A stretch of 64,000 bases of DNA from Microbulbifer yueqingensis (GTDB lineage: Bacteria; Pseudomonadota; Gammaproteobacteria; Pseudomonadales; Cellvibrionaceae), in NCBI RefSeq assembly GCF_900100355.1, contig NZ_FNFH01000001.1, positions 510,963-574,962 on the forward strand. The letters are read 5' to 3'. The notes below the pieces were generated by a model. The model did no database searches. It had not been told where the DNA came from and saw only the letters and a list, made by a program, of their open reading frames with translations. The translations under genes were made by a program, and so were the position numbers. Below are positions 8,877 to 17,367 of this stretch, piece after piece (the stretch's first letter is position 1; each line of letters starts with the position of its first letter).

Positions 8877-10217
8877 ATGAAAAAGTATCAATTCAAGTTC
8901 TGGCATTACGGCCTGCTGGTGACGCTGCTCGCCGGGGCCGCCATCACCTATAACCTGGAAGCGTCTGACAGGAGCTTCTTTATCAGTGGCGAGCCTACCC
9001 ATGGGCACCACCAGATCGAGCTGGCGTGCTCTACCTGTCACGGAGACGGATTCGCTGGCCAGGAGTTCCTGCAACAGGCCTGCCTGGACTGCCACGCCGA
9101 CGAACTGGCAGCTGCAGATGACAGTCACCCCGCCCGGAAATTTCTCGATCCCCGCAACGCTGCGCTGCTGGCCAAACTTGATGCCCGTCGTTGCGTTACC
9201 TGCCATACCGAGCACAAACCGGAAATTACCCGCGACATGGGCGTCACCCTGGCGGGGGACTTCTGTTTTCACTGCCACCAGGATATAGCCGATGACCGGT
9301 CAAGCCATGAAGGGCTGGGCTTCGAGAGCTGCGCCAGCGCCGGCTGTCACAACTACCACGACAACCAGTATCTCTACGAAGACTTCCTCACCGCACATAT
9401 CGGTGCGCCGGCCGTGTTGCCGGCCGGTCACCTGCCGGTGCGCAACGGCCTGGCGCAGTGGAAGGAGAACAACCCGGAGAAGGCCCCGCTCGGCCACGCG
9501 GATGCGGACCTGGAGACAGGGGCGGCAGGCGACCACACATCAAGCGACATACTCGGCGACTGGTCCGCAAGCCCGCACGCACAGGCAGCGGTCAACTGCA
9601 GCGGCTGCCACGCGGGTGGCAAGATGCAGTTCAGCAGTGCCGAAATCGTCGCCCAGTGTGGCGAATGCCACGCAGCACAGAGGGAAGGTTTCACCAGTGG
9701 CAAGCACGGCATGCGGCTGTCCGCCAACCTTCCCCCGGGCTTTGCCGAAACCTCCGGCAATATTTCTCCCACCGAGGCCTGGCTGCCGATGAAGGCCGGC
9801 GCGGAAGGGGAGCTGAGCTGCACCAGTTGCCACGGACCGCACGAGATAAATACAAAGTTTGCCACGGTGGATGCCTGCCTCGGCTGCCATAACGACGAGC
9901 ACAGCCTGGCCTACCGCCAGTCAGCCCACTTCCGCGAATGGGAGAGCGGTGGCACCGGCGGGGTCAGCTGTGCCAACTGCCACTTGCCCCGGGAAACCCA
10001 TGACGGACTGGTGCGAACCAACCACAACCAGAACCACAACCTGCGGCCCAACGAGAAGATGCTGCCGGTCTGCCTCAGCTGCCACGGCATCGAGTTTGCA
10101 GTATCGGCCCTGGCGAGCAAGCCCGTGGTGCGCAGCAATTTCAGCGCGCCGCCAGCCGATGGGCACGACACCTTCGAGCTAATCCGCGAGCGCATTGCGC
10201 GAATCCGCTCCAGATAG
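8877..10217 (+). CDS. Eleven-heme periplasmic c-type cytochrome
   Basis: A 446-residue cytochrome with an N-terminal membrane anchor or signal (hydrophobic 10-25). Ten CXXCH motifs start at C51, C69, C106, C130, C241, C261, C315, C334, C365 and C399; an eleventh, unusual CX4CH (CASAGCH, C152-H158) sits between the first four and last six. Segments such as GVSCANCHLPRETH and NHNQNHNLRPNE resemble NrfA/cytochrome c554-type multiheme proteins. No named enzyme family could be assigned. The ATG abuts the stop of the flavoprotein gene, so the two are co-translated and the cytochrome is the likely periplasmic electron acceptor of that protein. Confidence 0.85.
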   Translation: MKKYQFKFWHYGLLVTLLAGAAITYNLEASDRSFFISGEPTHGHHQIELACSTCHGDGFAGQEFLQQACLDCHADELAAADDSHPARKFLDPRNAALLAKLDARRCVTCHTEHKPEITRDMGVTLAGDFCFHCHQDIADDRSSHEGLGFESCASAGCHNYHDNQYLYEDFLTAHIGAPAVLPAGHLPVRNGLAQWKENNPEKAPLGHADADLETGAAGDHTSSDILGDWSASPHAQAAVNCSGCHAGGKMQFSSAEIVAQCGECHAAQREGFTSGKHGMRLSANLPPGFAETSGNISPTEAWLPMKAGAEGELSCTSCHGPHEINTKFATVDACLGCHNDEHSLAYRQSAHFREWESGGTGGVSCANCHLPRETHDGLVRTNHNQNHNLRPNEKMLPVCLSCHGIEFAVSALASKPVVRSNFSAPPADGHDTFELIRERIARIRSR

Positions 10218-10278
10218 GCCCATACCAGCCGAATACCGAAAAGATAATTCCAGCAAAATCCCGATAGGAGGGTAAAAC

Positions 10279-10827
10279 ATGCGTATCCTTGCCTGCATCA
10301 TTGCAGCCACAACAGTGCTCACAGCCTGCTCTAAAAATACTGGCATAGCCCCGGAACGAATGGCAGATGCGATTTTCGCCGTGATCGAGGCCGACCGGGC
10401 CAGCTACACCAATAATGTGGTCAACCGACTGCAGAATGAGGAGAAGGTCATCAAGGCGGATGAGCACTGGAAAGACAACCAGGCGCTGCCGCTGCCGGCC
10501 CAGATGATGCGCATGGGTGCAGAGCGGGTGGCCGAGCAGCAGGCGGGCTTTAACTACGCCCTGCTCTCGCTGTGGGCGATCAACAAGCAGAACAAGCCCC
10601 GCACCGAGCTGGAGAAGCAGGGTCTCGAATTCATCATCGACAACCCAGGCCAGAACTTCTATGGCACTGAAAAGCTGGGCGATACCGAGTACTTCACTGC
10701 GGTCTACCCGGACGTGGCAGTATCCCCGGCCTGCGTCAGCTGCCACAACGACCATGCCGACAGCCCACGCACCGATTTCGAACTCGGGGAGACCATGGGC
10801 GGCGTGGTGATCCGCATCCCGCTGTAA
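10279..10827 (+). CDS. DUF3365 (Tll0287-like) mono-heme lipoprotein
   Basis: A 182-residue secreted protein. The signal peptide ends in a lipobox (VLTAC, Cys17), so it is probably anchored to a membrane facing the periplasm. The body matches the DUF3365 heme-sensor-like fold: N-terminal helix with ADRASYTNNVV, the family-like GLEFIIDNPGQNFYG, and a single CVSCH heme motif near residues 154-158. GGAGGG precedes the ATG. It follows the eleven-heme cytochrome by 61 bases and probably belongs to the same operon, as a small electron carrier or sensor (inference). Confidence 0.8.
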   Translation: MRILACIIAATTVLTACSKNTGIAPERMADAIFAVIEADRASYTNNVVNRLQNEEKVIKADEHWKDNQALPLPAQMMRMGAERVAEQQAGFNYALLSLWAINKQNKPRTELEKQGLEFIIDNPGQNFYGTEKLGDTEYFTAVYPDVAVSPACVSCHNDHADSPRTDFELGETMGGVVIRIPL

Positions 10828-11262
10828 TCACGGGCGGGCTCCTGCAAAGGCGTCATCTCGTGGCGGCGACCGGGAAACCGGTCCCCGCCACAGCCCACGC
10901 GGCCGCACTTTAGCAACGCTTTGGCATATGCCGGGCGTTTCAAATCATAAAAATAAATAAGCCTGAATCGGCGCCGATTCTGGCAGGAAATTTTTTCAGC
11001 CACACAAAGAAATAGCGGCCGAATTCATTTCGACCGCTCCCTCTCTTTAAGCTGGCTGGCTCTACTCCCGCTGTTCACTCGCTGAAGTCGTTGTTTCAGA
11101 CCAGTGGTTACCCGCTGTGGGTATATTTACGGGTTAGTCCAGCCTCCGTTACGGACCGCTTGTTGTTGCCGCTTCACACTGCAAGAAGTGTTGAAGCTGC
11201 TTACCCGGGCAATGTCTATATTAAGGTCAGCACCCCCGTTTCCCAACTCCAGGAGAGCCACC
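10828..11262. other. Intergenic region with a 16-bp perfect palindrome
   Basis: About 435 bases without a convincing gene. At 10965-10980 GAATCGGCGCCGATTC is a perfect palindrome, flanked on the left by an A/T-rich run. It could be a dimeric-regulator site or, read on the minus strand, a stem followed by a T-rich tail. Nothing else was recognised. Confidence 0.5.
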
Positions 11263-11490
11263 ATGCCCTACGCCAATCCCACCGAACTGCCGGACAATGT
11301 CAGGAATGTGCTTCCCATGGACGCACAGGAGGTTTACCTGGAGGCGTTCAACAGCGCCTGGGACAAGTACGAGGATCCCAACGACCGCAGGGGGGCCACC
11401 CGGGAGGAGGCCGCCCACGCGGGGGCCTGGGCGGCGGTAAAAGCGAAATACGAGGAAGACGACGACGGCGACTGGCACCCGAAGCACTGA
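11263..11490 (+). CDS. chaB: ChaB family protein
   Basis: A 75-residue protein closely resembling E. coli ChaB, whose gene is annotated as a regulator of the ChaA cation antiporter although its biochemical role is unsettled. Shared blocks are MPY, LP..VRNVLP, AQEVYLEAFNSAWDKYEDP, REEAAHAGAWAAVK and the C-terminal DWHPKH. The ATG at 11263 follows AGGAGAG at good spacing; a longer open frame upstream is not homologous. No chaA gene is nearby, so the regulatory link is not supported here. Confidence 0.88.
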   Translation: MPYANPTELPDNVRNVLPMDAQEVYLEAFNSAWDKYEDPNDRRGATREEAAHAGAWAAVKAKYEEDDDGDWHPKH

Positions 11491-11531
11491 ACCGGGGCAG
11501 GTGCTGCCCCCCGGGCGGCACCTGAGCGACC

Positions 11532-11762
11532 TCAGTACCCGGTCACCTTCCCTTCCCTGAGGGGGTGAATCAGCCCCTCCAGCCCCTCGATCCTGATTTC
11601 CAGGGCCAGCGCCAGCAGGTGCCCCAGGCGGCCCTGCGGGAACCCTTTCTTCGCAAACCAGAGCAGGTATTCCTCCGGCAGGTCGATCAACACACGTCCG
11701 GCATACTTGCCGAAAGGCATCGGCATGCGGGCGATATCTACCAGGTCCTTCTTCTCAAACAT
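11532..11762 (-). CDS. DUF3820 family protein
   Basis: A 76-residue cytoplasmic protein with the DUF3820 pattern MPFGKYAGRVLIDLPEEYLLWFAKKGFP. The family is widespread in gammaproteobacteria and sometimes labelled a putative quorum-sensing-regulated virulence factor; its function is not known. It is convergent with chaB and appears monocistronic. Confidence 0.85.
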   Translation of the reverse strand: MFEKKDLVDIARMPMPFGKYAGRVLIDLPEEYLLWFAKKGFPQGRLGHLLALALEIRIEGLEGLIHPLREGKVTGY

Positions 11763-11899
11763 TTATCGGCCTTAACTGCGCACTGACTTCTGGCCGCCAT
11801 TATCCGACAGGAGCTGACCCGGAGCCAGATTGGGAACTCCCGGCTCGCGACAATAGTATTCCCCGGCGAATCACTATTGATGCGTGATCAGGAGTATTT

Positions 11900-12169
11900 A
11901 TGTCCATGCAAACCCTCAAACACGCGGGACTCGCGTCCCTGCTAACGGCCGGCCTCCTTTTCTCGGGCTGTGCCAATATGAGCGATACCGACCGCCGAAT
12001 CGGCACCGGCGCAGGCATTGGTGCCGTTACCGGTGCCCTGATCTCAGGCGGCCGCCCCGGTGCCACGGCAGCGGGCGCCGTTCTCGGCGCGGGCGCCGGC
12101 TGGCTCTACGACCGCAACAAGAAGCGGTACTACCGCTACGACCGCCACGGCAATCGCATCTATCGCTAG
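11900..12169 (+). CDS. Small glycine-zipper outer-membrane lipoprotein
   Basis: An 89-residue secreted lipoprotein. The signal peptide ends in LLFSGC (lipobox, Cys24) and the mature part has a glycine-zipper segment (GTGAGIGAVTGALISGGR and GATAAGAVLGAGAGW), followed by a basic, Tyr/Arg-rich tail. Such proteins resemble Rcs-type or YMGG-like lipoproteins of the outer membrane; the exact role is unknown. An ATG two codons downstream (11906) is an alternative start; GGAG precedes both. Confidence 0.8.
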   Translation: MSMQTLKHAGLASLLTAGLLFSGCANMSDTDRRIGTGAGIGAVTGALISGGRPGATAAGAVLGAGAGWLYDRNKKRYYRYDRHGNRIYR

Positions 12170-12481
12170 GACGGTGAACGGCCCTGCCCTTCCGGGCAGG
12201 GCTGCTTCCTCCGCAGCTCATCGCGAGGGATAGGGGCAGCCCTTATCCCTGCCCGGCGGCTGCGAACCGGCCGTGGCGATCGCCCAGGGACGGCTCGCCC
12301 TCTCCTCTGCCTTTACCCACATCTCCTCGTATTCCCTGGACTCCCATTGAGGTCACTTTTGCCCTGTTCGGTGACCGCCGTTTTCCCCGTGGGCCAAGTA
12401 TGGGAATATGAGAACATCGTGACCGGCCGTGGCGGTCGCACTGACATCTCACACTGCAACAAATAAAACCAAGGAAAAGCC
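12170..12481. other. Intergenic region upstream of the S46 peptidase
   Basis: A GCCCTGCCC/GGGCAGGGC hairpin at about 12181-12203, just after the lipoprotein gene, has no T-tract. An 18-base near-identical direct repeat (ACCGGCCGTGGCGATCGC) occurs at 12266-12283 and, with one change, at 12422-12439. No gene is apparent. Confidence 0.45.
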
Positions 12482-14761
12482 GTGAAACCTATCCATCCAT
12501 CAAAAATCCTGGGGCTGTCCCTGGCTGTCGCGCTGCTGGCAGCCTGCGACAAGCCCGCTGATGCCGGCGCCGGAGCAACGGACACCGTAAGCACTGTTTC
12601 CACCGAGGGCATGTGGATGCCGAGCCAGCTGCCCCAGCTGGGTGACAAGCTGCAGGGCCTCGGCCTGGAGCTGGATCCGAAAACCATGACCGATCTCACC
12701 GAGTTCCCCATGAACGCGGTGATCAGCCTGGGCGGTTGCACGGCCTCATTCGTATCCCCGGAAGGTCTGGTGGTGACCAACCACCACTGCGCCTACGGCT
12801 CCATCTCCTACAACTCCACCGAGGACAACGACCTGCTGGCCAACGGCTTCCTGGCCAGGTCGCTGGACGAGGAACTGCCCGCGGCACCCGGCTCCCGGGT
12901 CTATGTCACCGTGGATATGAACGACGTAACCGACAAGATCGACGGTGCCCTCAGCGAGGGTATGGACGGTGCCGCCCGCTTCGCCGCCATCGAGGACGCC
13001 AAGAAGGGACTGGTGTCCGACTGTGAAGCCGACCCCGGCCATCGCTGCGAGGTTTACAGCTACTACGGCGGCGCCAGCTATTACCTGATCAAGCAGCTGG
13101 AAATCCGCGATGTGCGCCTGGTCCACGCCCCCGCCTCCTCGATCGGCAAGTTCGGTGGCGATATCGACAACTGGATGTGGCCGCGCCACACCGGCGACTA
13201 CTCCTTCCTGCGCGCCTATGTCGGTCCCGATGGCAAGCCGGCGGACTATTCCGAGGACAACGTTCCGTACCAGCCGCGGCACCACCTGACCGTCTCCACC
13301 GAGGGCCCGCAGGAAGGCGACTTCGTGATGGTGGCGGGCTATCCGGGCAGCACCAACCGCTACCGCACCGCGACGGAGGTGGACAACAATTTCAACTGGT
13401 ACTACCCCACCATGCAGAAGGTACTGGCGGACTGGTCGGCGGTGATCGGCGAGGCCACGGCGGGCAACAAGGACGCGGAGCTGAAGTACGCCAGCCTGGT
13501 GGCCGGCCTGAACAACTACTCCAAGAACTTCACCGGCATGCTGGAGGGCTACGGCCGCAGTGACCTGCTCGCACGCAAGCGCCAGCTGGAAAACGACCTG
13601 CAGGCCTGGATCGAGGCCAACCCGGAATCCGCCGAGAAGTACGCCTCCCTGATCACCGACCTGCAGGAACTGGTCAACGAGAAGCAGTCCACCCAGGAGC
13701 GCGACCTGGTACTGCGCTTCATGGACCGCTCCGCCATGCTGAGCGCGGCCCGCGACCTCTATCGCCTGAGCCTGGAGAAGCAGAAGCCGGACATGGAGCG
13801 AGAGCCTGGCTACCAGGAGCGCGACATGACCCGGTTCACCGAGAGCATGAAGCGCATCGAGCGCCGCTTCCACCCGCAAGTGGACCGGGCCATCTGGACC
13901 TACTTCATCGAGCGCTACAATGCCCTGCCGGAGACCCAGCGTATCGCCAGCTTCGACGCCTTCCTCGGCGACAGCGCCAGCGGTAAGGCCCTGCAGGAAA
14001 AGCTGTCCGCGATGTATGAAGCAACCGGCCTGACCGAGACCGAAGCACGCCTCGCCTGGATGGAGAAGTCACCCGAGGAGTTCCGCGCGAGCGACGACCC
14101 CTTCATCCAGCTGGCTGTATCCATGTATGAAGACATGCATGCGATCGAACTGCAGGACAAGGCCATGACCGGCCGCTTCGCCGAACTGCGCCCGCGCTAT
14201 ATGGACCTGCTGATCGCCTATTACGAGGAGCAGGATAAGCCGGTCTACCCGGATGCCAACGGTTCACTGCGTGTAACCTATGGCCTGGTGAAAGGCTATA
14301 CGCCTCCGGCCGGCACTATCCAGGGCCCGGCAGATGGCAACGACGGCAAGGACGGCTTTGTTCCGTTCACCACCCTGCGCGGTATCAAGGCCAAGTACAC
14401 CGGTGAGGACCCGTTCGATGCGCCGCAGGCACTGCTGGATGCCATCGAGGAAAAAGCCTACGGCCGCTTCTATGACGAGCAACTGGACTCGGTACCGGTG
14501 AATTTCCTCTCCACGGTGGATATCACCGGCGGCAACTCCGGTTCCGCCACCATGAACGGCAAGGGCGAGCTGATCGGCCTGGCTTTCGACGGCACCTACG
14601 ACAGCATCAATGCCGACTGGGACTTCAATGACAATACCCGCGCCATCCACGTGGATGTGGAATACATGTTGTGGGTAATGGAGAAGGTCGACGGCGCCCA
14701 CAACCTGCTGGAGGAGATGGGTGTGGCGGCGGAATCGGTGGCGGCAGAGACTGCCCACTGA
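12482..14761 (+). CDS. S46 family dipeptidyl-peptidase (DPP7-like), lipoprotein
   Basis: Serine exopeptidase that removes dipeptides from peptide N-termini in the periplasm or at the outer membrane; 759 residues. LLAAC (Cys22) is a lipobox. The chymotrypsin-fold triad is visible: His in VVTNHHCAYG, Asp in GGDIDNWMWPRHTGDYS, Ser686 in GGNSGSATMNGKG. The residue 18 after the Ser is Gly (LAFDG), the position that in Porphyromonas enzymes is Gly in DPP7 and Arg in the acidic-specific DPP11, so DPP7-like specificity for hydrophobic residues is inferred. GTG or TTG alternatives are not needed; the ATG sits before a clear signal peptide. A strong terminator follows. Confidence 0.92.
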   Translation: MKPIHPSKILGLSLAVALLAACDKPADAGAGATDTVSTVSTEGMWMPSQLPQLGDKLQGLGLELDPKTMTDLTEFPMNAVISLGGCTASFVSPEGLVVTNHHCAYGSISYNSTEDNDLLANGFLARSLDEELPAAPGSRVYVTVDMNDVTDKIDGALSEGMDGAARFAAIEDAKKGLVSDCEADPGHRCEVYSYYGGASYYLIKQLEIRDVRLVHAPASSIGKFGGDIDNWMWPRHTGDYSFLRAYVGPDGKPADYSEDNVPYQPRHHLTVSTEGPQEGDFVMVAGYPGSTNRYRTATEVDNNFNWYYPTMQKVLADWSAVIGEATAGNKDAELKYASLVAGLNNYSKNFTGMLEGYGRSDLLARKRQLENDLQAWIEANPESAEKYASLITDLQELVNEKQSTQERDLVLRFMDRSAMLSAARDLYRLSLEKQKPDMEREPGYQERDMTRFTESMKRIERRFHPQVDRAIWTYFIERYNALPETQRIASFDAFLGDSASGKALQEKLSAMYEATGLTETEARLAWMEKSPEEFRASDDPFIQLAVSMYEDMHAIELQDKAMTGRFAELRPRYMDLLIAYYEEQDKPVYPDANGSLRVTYGLVKGYTPPAGTIQGPADGNDGKDGFVPFTTLRGIKAKYTGEDPFDAPQALLDAIEEKAYGRFYDEQLDSVPVNFLSTVDITGGNSGSATMNGKGELIGLAFDGTYDSINADWDFNDNTRAIHVDVEYMLWVMEKVDGAHNLLEEMGVAAESVAAETAH

Positions 14762-14779
14762 GCCCTGCCCCGTGAGGAC

Positions 14780-14811
14780 AAAAAAGCCGGCGCTTGCGCC
14801 GGCTTTTTTAT
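14780..14811 (+). terminator. Terminator after the S46 peptidase gene
   Basis: AAAAAAGCCGGC, a GCTTGC loop region, and GCCGGCTTTTTT form a symmetrical hairpin with A and T tracts, 20 bases after the stop; it can act in both directions. Confidence 0.88.
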
Positions 14812-14927
14812 GTCTCCCGGCCGGGTTTTCGTCACGCCGGCACAGGCCAGCAACCTTATCACCGGCCCCCAGCCAGGAGGATCGGCCGGCTGGACGCGGG
14901 CAACGGCAACAGCGGGCAAGTAACGGC

Positions 14928-14970
14928 GTCATGCCGCTGGGCCGGCACCCCGGCGAAGGCCGGTATCCAG
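14928..14970 (+). repeat. Palindromic repeat, long GTCATSCCG-type copy
   Basis: A 43-base element beginning GTCATGCCGCTGGGCCGG and ending GCCGGTATCCAG. It matches the copy at 19800-19842 except for a few bases and shares its ends with the shorter copies at 20371 and 22851. It lies in non-coding DNA between the S46 gene and 15081. Confidence 0.75.
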
Positions 14971-15080
14971 ACACCTCAAGGGTTCAGAGAGCGCTTATCT
15001 CACGGCGAGCCTCGGGGCTTGATTCGGCCATACCGGGAAGGAAACAGGAGTGCAAAAGATTCAATAAAAGGAAAAAGAGT

Positions 15081-15266
15081 TCAAAGCAACTTGGTCTTGG
15101 TCTTGCCACATCGCTGGCACCGGTACTCGGTCACCAGCTTTCCCTGCTTCACGTCGAACTTGCGCTCGGTGACCACCTGCCACTTGTGGAATCCATCGCG
15201 ACACAGGCTCTTGCCCCGGTGCTTCTCCCAGGCGGTCTTCTTCTTGAACTGGATTACATCACCCAT
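15081..15266 (-). CDS. Small conserved Cys-rich protein, putative zinc ribbon
   Basis: A 61-residue basic protein with a Cys/His layout (C near 23, H near 27, then CQRCG near the C-terminus) that suggests one bound zinc. The ATG at 15266 is chosen over an upstream in-frame ATG because AAGGGAG precedes it at correct spacing. It starts 10 bases after the YhiN-like gene stop and is probably co-transcribed with it. No specific family was recognised. Confidence 0.7.
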   Translation of the reverse strand: MGDVIQFKKKTAWEKHRGKSLCRDGFHKWQVVTERKFDVKQGKLVTEYRCQRCGKTKTKLL

Positions 15267-15276
15267 CGCTGCTCCC

Positions 15277-16485
15277 TTATACCACTTCGCCGGCGGCATG
15301 GCCTGAAGCCCAGGCCCACTGGAAATTGTATCCCCCCAGCCAGCCGGTCACGTCCAGCACCTCGCCGATAAAGTAGAGCCCCGGCTGCGATTTGCATTCC
15401 ATGGTGCGCGAGGAAACAGCATCCGTGTCCACCCCACCCAGGGTCACTTCCGCGGTGCGGTAGCCCTCGGTGCCCGCCGGCACGAGCCGCCAGGTCTGCA
15501 GCTCCTCCCCGATGGTGGCCAGCTCGGCCGGGCTGAACTGCTTCAGCGGGCGGCTCTCGATATTTCTTTCGGCCAGGAAGTGCTGGGCCAGTTTCCTGCT
15601 CCACAGACTCGCCAATATCGTGTGCAGGTGCGCCTCGGGTTTCTCTGCCCGCTGCTGGTTCAGCCACTGCGCCAGCTCCCGGTCCGGGGCCAGGTCGAAG
15701 GTCACCGCCTCTCCCTCGCGCCAGTGGCTGGAGACCTGCAACACTGCCGGCCCGCTCAGGCCGCGGTGGGTGAACAGCATCTGCTCATGGAAAGAGCCCT
15801 CGCCACAACTGGCGGTTACCGGCAGGGCGCTGCCCGGCAGTTCCTGCTGCCGCTCCAGCTGGCGCCCGTGCAGGGTAAAGGGCACCAGCGCCGCGCGGGT
15901 GGGCACGATATTGAGGCCGAACTGCCGGGCGATATCGTAGCCGAAGCCGCTGGCGCCCATGGTGGGAATCGACAGCCCGCCGGTCGCGACCACCAGGGAC
16001 TCGCACTGCACCCTACCCAGGCTGCTCTCCACCCGGTAGCCGCTATCCAGCGGCACCACTGCCTCGATACTACAGCGGGTGCGGATCTGCACCCGGGCGT
16101 CGCGGCATTCCGCCAGCAACAGGTCGACAATGTCCTTCGACTTGTTGTCGCAGAACAGCTGGCCGAGGGTTTTCTCGTGGTAGGGGATGCCGTGCTTCTC
16201 CACCAGCGCGATAAAGTCCCACTGGGTGTAGCGGGCCAGCGCCGACTTGCAGAAATGCGAATTCTCGCTGTAGAAGTTCTCCGGCCCGGTATAGAGGTTG
16301 GTGAAATTACAGCGCCCACCGCCGGACATCAGGATCTTCTTCCCCACCTTGTTGGCGTGGTCCAGCACCAGCACGCTGCGCCCTCGCTGGCCCGCCACCG
16401 CCGCGCACATCAGCCCGGCCGCACCGGCACCGATCACCAGTACATCAACCTGTTCGGGCAGGGGTTTGGGGGCGGCTTCTTTCAT
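15277..16485 (-). CDS. NAD(P)/FAD-dependent oxidoreductase of the HI0933/YhiN family
   Basis: A 402-residue flavoprotein of unknown substrate. The N-terminal fold is VLVIGAGAAGLMCAAVAGQRG, followed by the family signature VGKKILMSGGGRCNFTN and, at the C-terminus, GLYFIGEVLDVTGWLGGYNFQWAWASG. The ATG at 16485 is preferred; the frame extends to a TTG at 16536 without similarity. It lies between dcd and a small Cys-rich protein on the same strand, separated from dcd by about 60 bases. Confidence 0.88.
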   Translation of the reverse strand: MKEAAPKPLPEQVDVLVIGAGAAGLMCAAVAGQRGRSVLVLDHANKVGKKILMSGGGRCNFTNLYTGPENFYSENSHFCKSALARYTQWDFIALVEKHGIPYHEKTLGQLFCDNKSKDIVDLLLAECRDARVQIRTRCSIEAVVPLDSGYRVESSLGRVQCESLVVATGGLSIPTMGASGFGYDIARQFGLNIVPTRAALVPFTLHGRQLERQQELPGSALPVTASCGEGSFHEQMLFTHRGLSGPAVLQVSSHWREGEAVTFDLAPDRELAQWLNQQRAEKPEAHLHTILASLWSRKLAQHFLAERNIESRPLKQFSPAELATIGEELQTWRLVPAGTEGYRTAEVTLGGVDTDAVSSRTMECKSQPGLYFIGEVLDVTGWLGGYNFQWAWASGHAAGEVV

Positions 16486-16542
16486 GGGAAGGAGGACAGA
16501 CGGGGCCGGGCGCAGTTGGCGCCCGGCAAGAATCAAAGGGTA

Positions 16543-17112
16543 TCAGGCGCGCGGCAGGGTGACGCCGCGCTGGCCCTGGTACTTGCCGCCGCGGTCCTTG
16601 TAGGACACGTCACAGACTTCGTCGGACTCGAAGAAGAGCATCTGCGCCACGCCTTCGTGGGCGTAGATCTTGGCTGGCAGGTTGGTGGTATTGGAAAACT
16701 CCAGGGTCACGTGGCCCTCCCACTCCGGCTCCAGCGGCGTCACGTTCACGATGATGCCGCAGCGCGCGTAGGTGGACTTGCCCAGGCAGATGGTCAATAC
16801 CGAGCGCGGGATACGGAAGTATTCCACGGTGCGGGCCAGGGCGAAGGAATTGGGCGGGATCACGCAGGAATCCCCCTCTACATCGACAAAGCTGTTCTCG
16901 TCGAAGGTCTTGGGATCCACGGTCGCGGAGTGCACGTTGGTGAAGATCTTGAACTCGCCCGCGCAACGCACGTCGTAGCCATAGCTGGAGGTGCCATAGG
17001 AAATCAGGCGCTCGCCGCTGCCATTGTGGCGCACCTGGCCGGGCTCAAACGGCTCGATCATGCCGTGTTGCTCGGCCATCCGGCGAATCCACTTGTCGGA
17101 TTTGATACTCAC
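16543..17112 (-). CDS. dcd: dCTP deaminase
   Basis: Deaminates dCTP to dUTP, the main route to dTTP precursors in enteric-type bacteria. The 189 residues align over the whole length with E. coli Dcd. Conserved blocks include [71 protein letters not shown] and the C-terminal [13 protein letters not shown]. It is divergent from the SOS cassette. Confidence 0.97.
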   Translation of the reverse strand: MSIKSDKWIRRMAEQHGMIEPFEPGQVRHNGSGERLISYGTSSYGYDVRCAGEFKIFTNVHSATVDPKTFDENSFVDVEGDSCVIPPNSFALARTVEYFRIPRSVLTICLGKSTYARCGIIVNVTPLEPEWEGHVTLEFSNTTNLPAKIYAHEGVAQMLFFESDEVCDVSYKDRGGKYQGQRGVTLPRA

Positions 17113-17325
17113 TCCGCCCCCCTGTTCGAATAGGCTGTGCTGGTCAGTTTGCTGGTATATGAAGAGGCCGAATCATAGCCGGTTTGCACTGTGCAAAAAA
17201 GTGCCAATCGCGACTGCATGGCTCCACCCCATCCTCATCCCGCTCCCGGACCGATATCCCATGGGCTCCCGATTTCATCCGGCACCGGCGGTAGATGAAA
17301 CCGGCGCCTCCAGGCTCCCACCCCC

Positions 17326-17354
17326 TTGTTGCCCCACACCAACTACTGTATAAA
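17326..17354 (+). promoter_or_regulatory. Candidate promoter of imuA
   Basis: TTGTTG (17326-17331), 17 bases, TATAAA (17349-17354). The first LexA box overlaps the -10 element, so repressor binding would block polymerase directly. Confidence 0.7.
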
Positions 17355-17361
17355 TTGCCAG
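17346..17361 (+). promoter_or_regulatory. LexA box 1 (SOS operator)
   Basis: CTGTATAAATTGCCAG has the gammaproteobacterial CTG-N10-CAG form with an A/T-rich left half. It overlaps the -10 element of the imuA promoter. Confidence 0.85.
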
Positions 17362-17367
17362 TAATAA

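Noticed and set aside
8877..10217. MtrA-type decaheme or octaheme tetrathionate reductase
   Set aside because: No MtrB/MtrC partner genes are present and the heme spacing does not match what I know of those families.
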